A DNA stretch of 8,841 bases from Candidatus Opitulatrix roisinitermitis (GTDB lineage: Bacteria; Actinomycetota; Actinomycetes; Actinomycetales; Bifidobacteriaceae), in assembly GCA_031288055.1 (NCBI GenBank), contig JAITSD010000041.1, positions 1-8,841 of the forward strand. The letters run 5' to 3'. Made by a program: the position numbers and the translations under genes. Position 1 is the first letter of the stretch. Every line of letters starts with the position of its first letter. The notes below the pieces were generated by a model. The model was not told the origin of the DNA, did no database searches, and saw only the letters and a program-made list of their open reading frames with translations. Positions 1 through 5,100 of this stretch are shown here, piece by piece.

Positions 1-59
1 AGGTTTCGAACCTGAAATATATTGTGATTAGATTTAGAATTATTTACACATTTAGCCAT
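1..59 (-). CDS. Amino-acid ABC transporter ATP-binding protein, N-terminal fragment (partial, runs off window)
   Basis: An ATG at 59-57 opens a frame that stays open to the window edge and reads MAKCVNNSKSNHNIFQVRN followed by a partial Leu codon. The ending FQVRNL resembles the first beta strand of ABC ATPases of the GlnQ/HisP type, which typically read 'I.v.NL.K.fG'. No Walker motif lies within the window, so identity rests on this short stretch and on position. The start is one base after the TGA of the fused binding-protein/permease gene, which suggests translational coupling. In this importer class the ATPase dimer powers uptake from the cytoplasmic face. The fragment is too short to judge substrate specificity. 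Confidence 0.6.
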   Translation of the reverse strand, partial: MAKCVNNSKSNHNIFQVRN

Positions 60-60
60 T

Positions 61-1722
61 TCACGCACTATACTCCATACTAGAAACTATTTCACCATCT
101 AATCTTATTTTCCTTTCAATAAAGTTTAACAAAATCTGAGCAACAAAGGTTAAAATCAAATAGATCACACAAGTTATTAAAAAAGTTTGGGCAAACAACA
201 TAACGGAACCTGAAATAGAATTAGATTGAAAATATAAATCAACCACACCAATTACATTAAGTACACAAGAGTCTTTGATATTCACTATAAATTGATTGCC
301 AATAGATGGAAAAGAGTTTCTGATAGCTTGCGGCAAAATAATATATCTGAGTTGTTTTGGCAAAGTCATACCTAATGATTGAGCAGCCAATCTTTGCCCC
401 GAATCCACACTTTGAATGCCAGATCTGATTATTTCACTCATATAGGCTCCCGTATTTATAGAAATAACCACAAGTCCGGCTGTTAAGGGTTCCCAATATA
501 AAACTGGTCGTAAAACATAGAACATAAAAATTGCTTGAATCATCATTGGGGTACCCCTAAAAACAAATACATAAAACTTAATTAAAATATTTAATATATA
601 TTTACAAATAGTTTTTAAAAGCGAATCGTGTGATTTTACTTGAACAGAATTACCTAAGCCTAAAACTAAACCAATAATAAATCCAAAAATAGTTCCTAAT
701 ATAGCTAACAAAATAGTAATTTCAGTACCATATAAAAATAAAGGCCAATTATTTTGTAAAATCCATAAACTCGTTGCTATAAAACCGCTAGTCTGAGGTG
801 AAAAATTCGAATCGGTTGTGACATTAGAATCTCCCATAACAGCTTGTAACATTAGCTCTTTTCGCTTAGTTAAACTAATTTTATCTAAAGCAGTTTGAAC
901 TTGATTAAAAAATGAGCTATTTTTAGTACCTTTTGGCAGTCCAATAGATACTGATGTATCAGCTTGAAAACCTTTATTTTTAATAAATTTAACAACTTGT
1001 AAATCATGATTTGATCTTATAATACCTTCGGCCACAGGCATTTCAGCCACTATTCCATCTGTTTCATCATTTTGTAAAGCATAAACTAAAAGTGGATACG
1101 ACTCTTTTGGCGTTTGATGAACTACACCTTTTATTTGATCAATAACATCATCATAAATGGTATTTTTTTGAGCCATTAACTTATAATTTGTAAATTGTTG
1201 AATATTAGAAAATTCAGCCGGTTTTGAATTTTTCCTAACTATCACAGTTAAATCAGATGAATAATAAGGTGTAGTAAAGTCAATACCGTTTTGTCTTTCG
1301 GAAGTATTAGTCATACCAGCAATCACAGCATTTATCACACCTGATTCCAAAGCTGGCTGTAAACCGTCCCAAGCAATTTTTTTAATAACTAATTTTTTAT
1401 TTAACTCATTAGCTATAATTTTAGAAATTTGCACATCATAACCATCACACCAACCGGCTGAGCCTATAGATACAGCTGTTGAACTAGCAGAGGCAGTTTG
1501 CCAATTAAATGGCTCATAATTACATTCCATACCTACCACAAAATCATTATTCTCATAAGCTTTAGCTCGTGGTAATTCAAAACTAAAAGGGCTAATCAAA
1601 ATTAAAAAAACAAAGCACACCGAAATTATTTTAAACAAATTAAATCTATTAAAAATACACTTCAGCCAATTAGTTTTATAATAATCAACCACTCGCAACC
1701 TATGAAAGCTCTTATCTTTCAT
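61..1722 (-). CDS. Fused amino-acid ABC transporter substrate-binding protein/permease
   Basis: The 553-residue product joins a polar-amino-acid solute-binding domain to a membrane permease domain, as in GlnP-type importers. Residues 31-49 are a hydrophobic signal segment, with a possible cleavage site after AKA (residue 55). The binding domain spans about 60-300 and shows GMECNYEPFNW (64-74), GYDVQISK (94-101), WDGLQPALESG (118-128) and AGMTNTSERQ (135-144), where Arg143 is expected to bind the ligand carboxylate. The permease spans about 315-540 with several hydrophobic helices. Its EAA loop, which docks the ATPase, is around 446-473 (AAQSLGMTLPKQLRYIILP). Specificity is not evident; polar amino acids such as Gln/Glu are typical. 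The ATG start at 1722 has no clear Shine-Dalgarno and gives an unusually long 30-residue region before the signal helix. Internal GTG or TTG starts exist but none has a better ribosome site. The ATPase gene follows after 1 bp. Confidence 0.93.
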   Translation of the reverse strand: MKDKSFHRLRVVDYYKTNWLKCIFNRFNLFKIISVCFVFLILISPFSFELPRAKAYENNDFVVGMECNYEPFNWQTASASSTAVSIGSAGWCDGYDVQISKIIANELNKKLVIKKIAWDGLQPALESGVINAVIAGMTNTSERQNGIDFTTPYYSSDLTVIVRKNSKPAEFSNIQQFTNYKLMAQKNTIYDDVIDQIKGVVHQTPKESYPLLVYALQNDETDGIVAEMPVAEGIIRSNHDLQVVKFIKNKGFQADTSVSIGLPKGTKNSSFFNQVQTALDKISLTKRKELMLQAVMGDSNVTTDSNFSPQTSGFIATSLWILQNNWPLFLYGTEITILLAILGTIFGFIIGLVLGLGNSVQVKSHDSLLKTICKYILNILIKFYVFVFRGTPMMIQAIFMFYVLRPVLYWEPLTAGLVVISINTGAYMSEIIRSGIQSVDSGQRLAAQSLGMTLPKQLRYIILPQAIRNSFPSIGNQFIVNIKDSCVLNVIGVVDLYFQSNSISGSVMLFAQTFLITCVIYLILTFVAQILLNFIERKIRLDGEIVSSMEYSA

Positions 1723-1997
1723 TTTTACAGTTTAGCATTTTTTATAAAAAATAACTTTTTAATTATAATTTATTCTATTATAAAGTTTATAATTTTATAT
1801 GGTAGAATAAAAGTAGATTTATTGCAAGTTTTATGTTGCAGTATTTGGATAAAAACAAGAAATAATATTCATATAAAATAAAATTTATATACTAAAAGTT
1901 AAACTTTACAAAAATGAATAACATCTAATACATAAAAAATAGTCCCCGCATATTAAACAGGAATAAAAACGCAAAAATAAATTACGAAAGGGCAATT
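1723..1997. promoter_or_regulatory. Divergent intergenic region, very AT-rich, presumed to hold promoters both ways
   Basis: This 275-bp stretch separates the leftward transporter operon from the rightward small ORF and surface-protein genes, so both promoters should lie here. On the minus strand there are two TATAAT matches, reading into the transporter gene from roughly 1790 to 1760. Neither has a recognisable TTGACA at 16-18 bp, and such matches are common by chance in DNA this AT-rich. On the plus strand TTTACA (1905-1910) and TAATAC (1926-1931) are 15 bp apart, which is a weak candidate. I see no riboswitch, tRNA, or strong hairpin followed by a T run. The only peptides that start here are trivially short. 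Confidence 0.35.
1987..1992 (+). promoter_or_regulatory. Ribosome binding site of the 46-codon ORF
   Basis: AAAGGG lies five bases before the ATG at 1998. It is the clearest Shine-Dalgarno on the plus strand in this part of the window and the main reason to treat the small ORF as real. The much larger downstream gene at 2172 has no comparable site. Confidence 0.55.
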
Positions 1998-2138
1998 ATG
2001 AAATTTGTATTAAAATTATTTATCCCAATTATAATAATTATCAATTTAGCTTTAAGATTAATTAATTACACCATAAATTATATGTCAATGACTAAAACGC
2101 TGGGGATTCCACTAAATTTCCTTAATATAGAATTATAA
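1998..2138 (+). CDS. Small hypothetical single-pass membrane or secreted peptide (46 aa)
   Basis: I do not recognise this gene. The ATG at 1998 follows AAAGGG by five bases, and the frame runs 46 codons to a TAA at 2136-2138. The product begins MKFVLKLFIPIIIIINLALR. A short basic start (Lys2, Lys6) is followed by a strongly hydrophobic stretch at about residues 7-19, then a polar, Asn/Thr/Met-containing tail ending in NIEL. This fits a small membrane protein or an uncleaved or cleaved signal-type peptide. It has no cysteine and no lipobox. It lies 33 bp upstream of the giant surface-protein gene on the same strand, so the two may be cotranscribed. Evidence against it is its shortness and the ease with which AT-rich DNA produces Ile/Leu-rich chance frames. 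Moderate confidence that it is translated; function unknown. Confidence 0.5.
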   Translation: MKFVLKLFIPIIIIINLALRLINYTINYMSMTKTLGIPLNFLNIEL

Positions 2139-2171
2139 GCTCAAAGCAAAATATAAACAAGACTAAAAAAT

Positions 2172-5100
2172 ATGCAAATAAATAAAATTTCTATTCTAAA
2201 AATCCTAATAAGCCTTGGCATAATGACTTTATATTTTGTAGTTTTGTCAGTTACTAGTGCACAGGCAACCACCCAAGCACCAACTCAAACTGATTTGTTA
2301 TCCAATAACCAAATTTCAATTAATCTAACTGCTTTTAAATCTACTAACAACCTACCTACTCTGCCGCCAGCTCCACAAAATGTCGTCCTTTCCAGAGGTC
2401 AAGTTCGTAATTCCATAATAGTTAATTGGCAAGCCCCAGATACACCTCCTGAATTTTACACTTATCAAGTTGATTTGTTAAACAACATATCTAGTATAAC
2501 ACAAACCATAAATAACATTGGTTTGGGCGAAACTAGTATAGAATTTAATAATCTATCAACTGGCAACTGGCAAGCCCGTGTTTACACGATAACCAATAAT
2601 GAAAAAAGTCTAGCAGCACAATCAAATATGGCAATTTCCATTGCCTTAACTCCCAATTTAGAAACAGTTAATTTCAATGATATTGCTAGTTTATCTGATA
2701 ATTGGCAAGCTGCAATTAAATGGGCCACCGGATACAGCATAACTTCAGGTTATCCAGATGGTAGCTTTCGTCCCACCAGCCCAACCACTCGTGGACAAAT
2801 GGCGACTTTTTTTCATAAATTAGCCGGTAATCCTAATATTCAAGGCACGCCCACAGCTTTTAAAGACATTGCTAAATCTGCTCATAAAAGCGATATTGAT
2901 TGGCTATCAACCCAAGGTATAACAGCTGGATATACTTGTACAGACAAAGGTAAACCAGTTATTACATGTGGTAAAAAAGATGATTTAGTTTATTACCCAG
3001 AAGGCAAAATTACTCGCGTTCAGATGGCAACATTTTTATATAAATTTGCGGCGTCTCCAGCTATAACCCCCGATGAAATTAACTCTTATTTAAACTCGTT
3101 TGAGGATAAAGCCCAAATAATAGCTACCGGTCAAGCCACTCCTATAGCTTTCCTAGTTAAAAATAATATTACTGGAGGATATACTTGTACAAATAAAAAT
3201 AAGCCTGATGCCACTTGTACTAAAGCTGGGGACATAGTTTTTCGTCCTAAACATAACACCACTCGCCAGCAAATGGTATTATTTTTACAAAAAGTGGCTA
3301 CAACTTTAAATCTATCGGCTTATTTAAAAACCGAAATCCCTAATCCTAACAATTTTTTAGGTTTGTCTAGTCCAGCCAGAAACCAAATTACTAAAATATC
3401 TTTCCAAAACACTTTACCTATATGTTCTAATCCAATTGATGTCTCAGCTGATAATAGCAATGGCATTTTAGCTTGTGTAATAGAAACTAACGAAATAGTC
3501 ATTGGCGAAATTAATGGCATTCAAGCTAATCCTGATAGCTCTTACCTATTTAGTAATTTATCTATATCTAGTGGAGTTGATATTAATTTAACTAATTTAA
3601 ACACCTTGTCAATTACTAATATGTCCCATATGTTTTGGAAAACTGATTTATCTAGCAACGATTTAACTTTACCAGATAACTTTGGATCTCAAGTACAAAA
3701 TATGGAGTCTATGTTTTCGAATACTATTTTACCAATGAATAATTTTATTTTACCTGATGGCTTTGGAAAAAAAGCCATTAATATGAACTATCTATGGCAA
3801 AATGTCATAATTAGCGGAAATTTAATTATAGAAGATAATTTTGCACCAAATATTACCGATGCTAGTTATATGTTTCAACATGCCGTAATTAGTAAAAATT
3901 TAACTATAAAAAACAATTTTGCTTCAAACATCGCCAATACCGACTATATATGGCAAGATGCTACAATTAGCGGCAATTTAATTATAGGTGACAATTTTGC
4001 CCAAAATGCAACTAGCGCTAATCAAATGTTTAAAGATGCCACAATTGTTAATGGTTTATCTACAGGAAATAATTTTTTACCTAGTGTTACTAGTACTAGG
4101 CAAATGTTTGAACAGACTAATTTGTCAACAGCTAGTGTTATTTTATCGGCGGGGTTTGGATCACATATTACTGATATGAATTCCATGTTTCAGGGAAGCC
4201 TTTTGCCAAATGATTTTATCTTACCTGACGGGTTTGGAGAAATAACGCAAGATATGAATTCTATGTTTAAAAATACTATTTTCGCATCAAATTTAATGAT
4301 CCCAACTAGGTTCGGACAAGCTGCCACTAATCTATCAGCTATGTTTGCAAACACTTCCTTGCCTGACGGATTGATTTTGCCTGCGGGGTTTGGAACACAA
4401 GCGACCAATTTAAATAATTTATTTACTTCTACCACTTTACCTAGCAGATTCTCTTTGCCAAACGAATTTGGATCCAAAGCTCAAAATATGAATCAGTTAT
4501 TTTATAAAACCACTTTTCCCACAACCAGCTTTACTCTACCAAATAACTTTGGGCAAGCCGCCTTAAACATAGAAGAAATGTTTAAATTATCCACCATAAA
4601 TAATAATATTGATTGGTCAGGTACTGACTTATCTAATTCAAAAGCTATTAAAACTAATATATTTCAGGATACTATTTGGAATAACCATTATCTAGACACA
4701 ATAAATCCTAATTCTAGATTGTTTTTAATTACTGATAGTTCAATTAATAGTGCTTCCAGAATTAGAATTAAGGGTTCTGAAATAATTCTAAAAACCGAAA
4801 GTTTTAATCCAAGCATTTTTTTAGGTATAACAAGTCTTAATAGAAGTCAAATTACTAAAATAACTTTTCAAAATATTCTACCAACATGTACTAAGCCAAA
4901 CGATTTATCAGAAGCTGAAAATAATACTATTTTAGCTTGCGTGGTCAATAACACCGAAATAGTTATAGGTCAAGTTGGCGGAGTAATAGCCAATTTTGAT
5001 AGCTCCTTTCTTTTTAGTAATTTAACTACAACTAGCGGAATTGACATTAATTTAACTAATTTAAATACATCTTTAATTATTAATACGAGTTATATGTTTT

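Noticed and set aside
1769..1811. 9-bp inverted repeat TTTATTCTA / TAGAATAAA with a 25-bp spacer in the intergenic region, considered as an operator
   Set aside because: In DNA this AT-rich, one or two such pairs are expected by chance over this length; it does not extend and is not placed on a clear promoter.
1832..1864. 10-codon ORF beginning ATGTTGCAG
   Set aside because: Too short, no Shine-Dalgarno, no features.
1940..1950. TCCCCGCA in the intergenic region, complementary to the repeat core TGCGGGG
   Set aside because: Only 7-8 bases match, with no flanking similarity; not enough for a repeat remnant or an antisense regulator.
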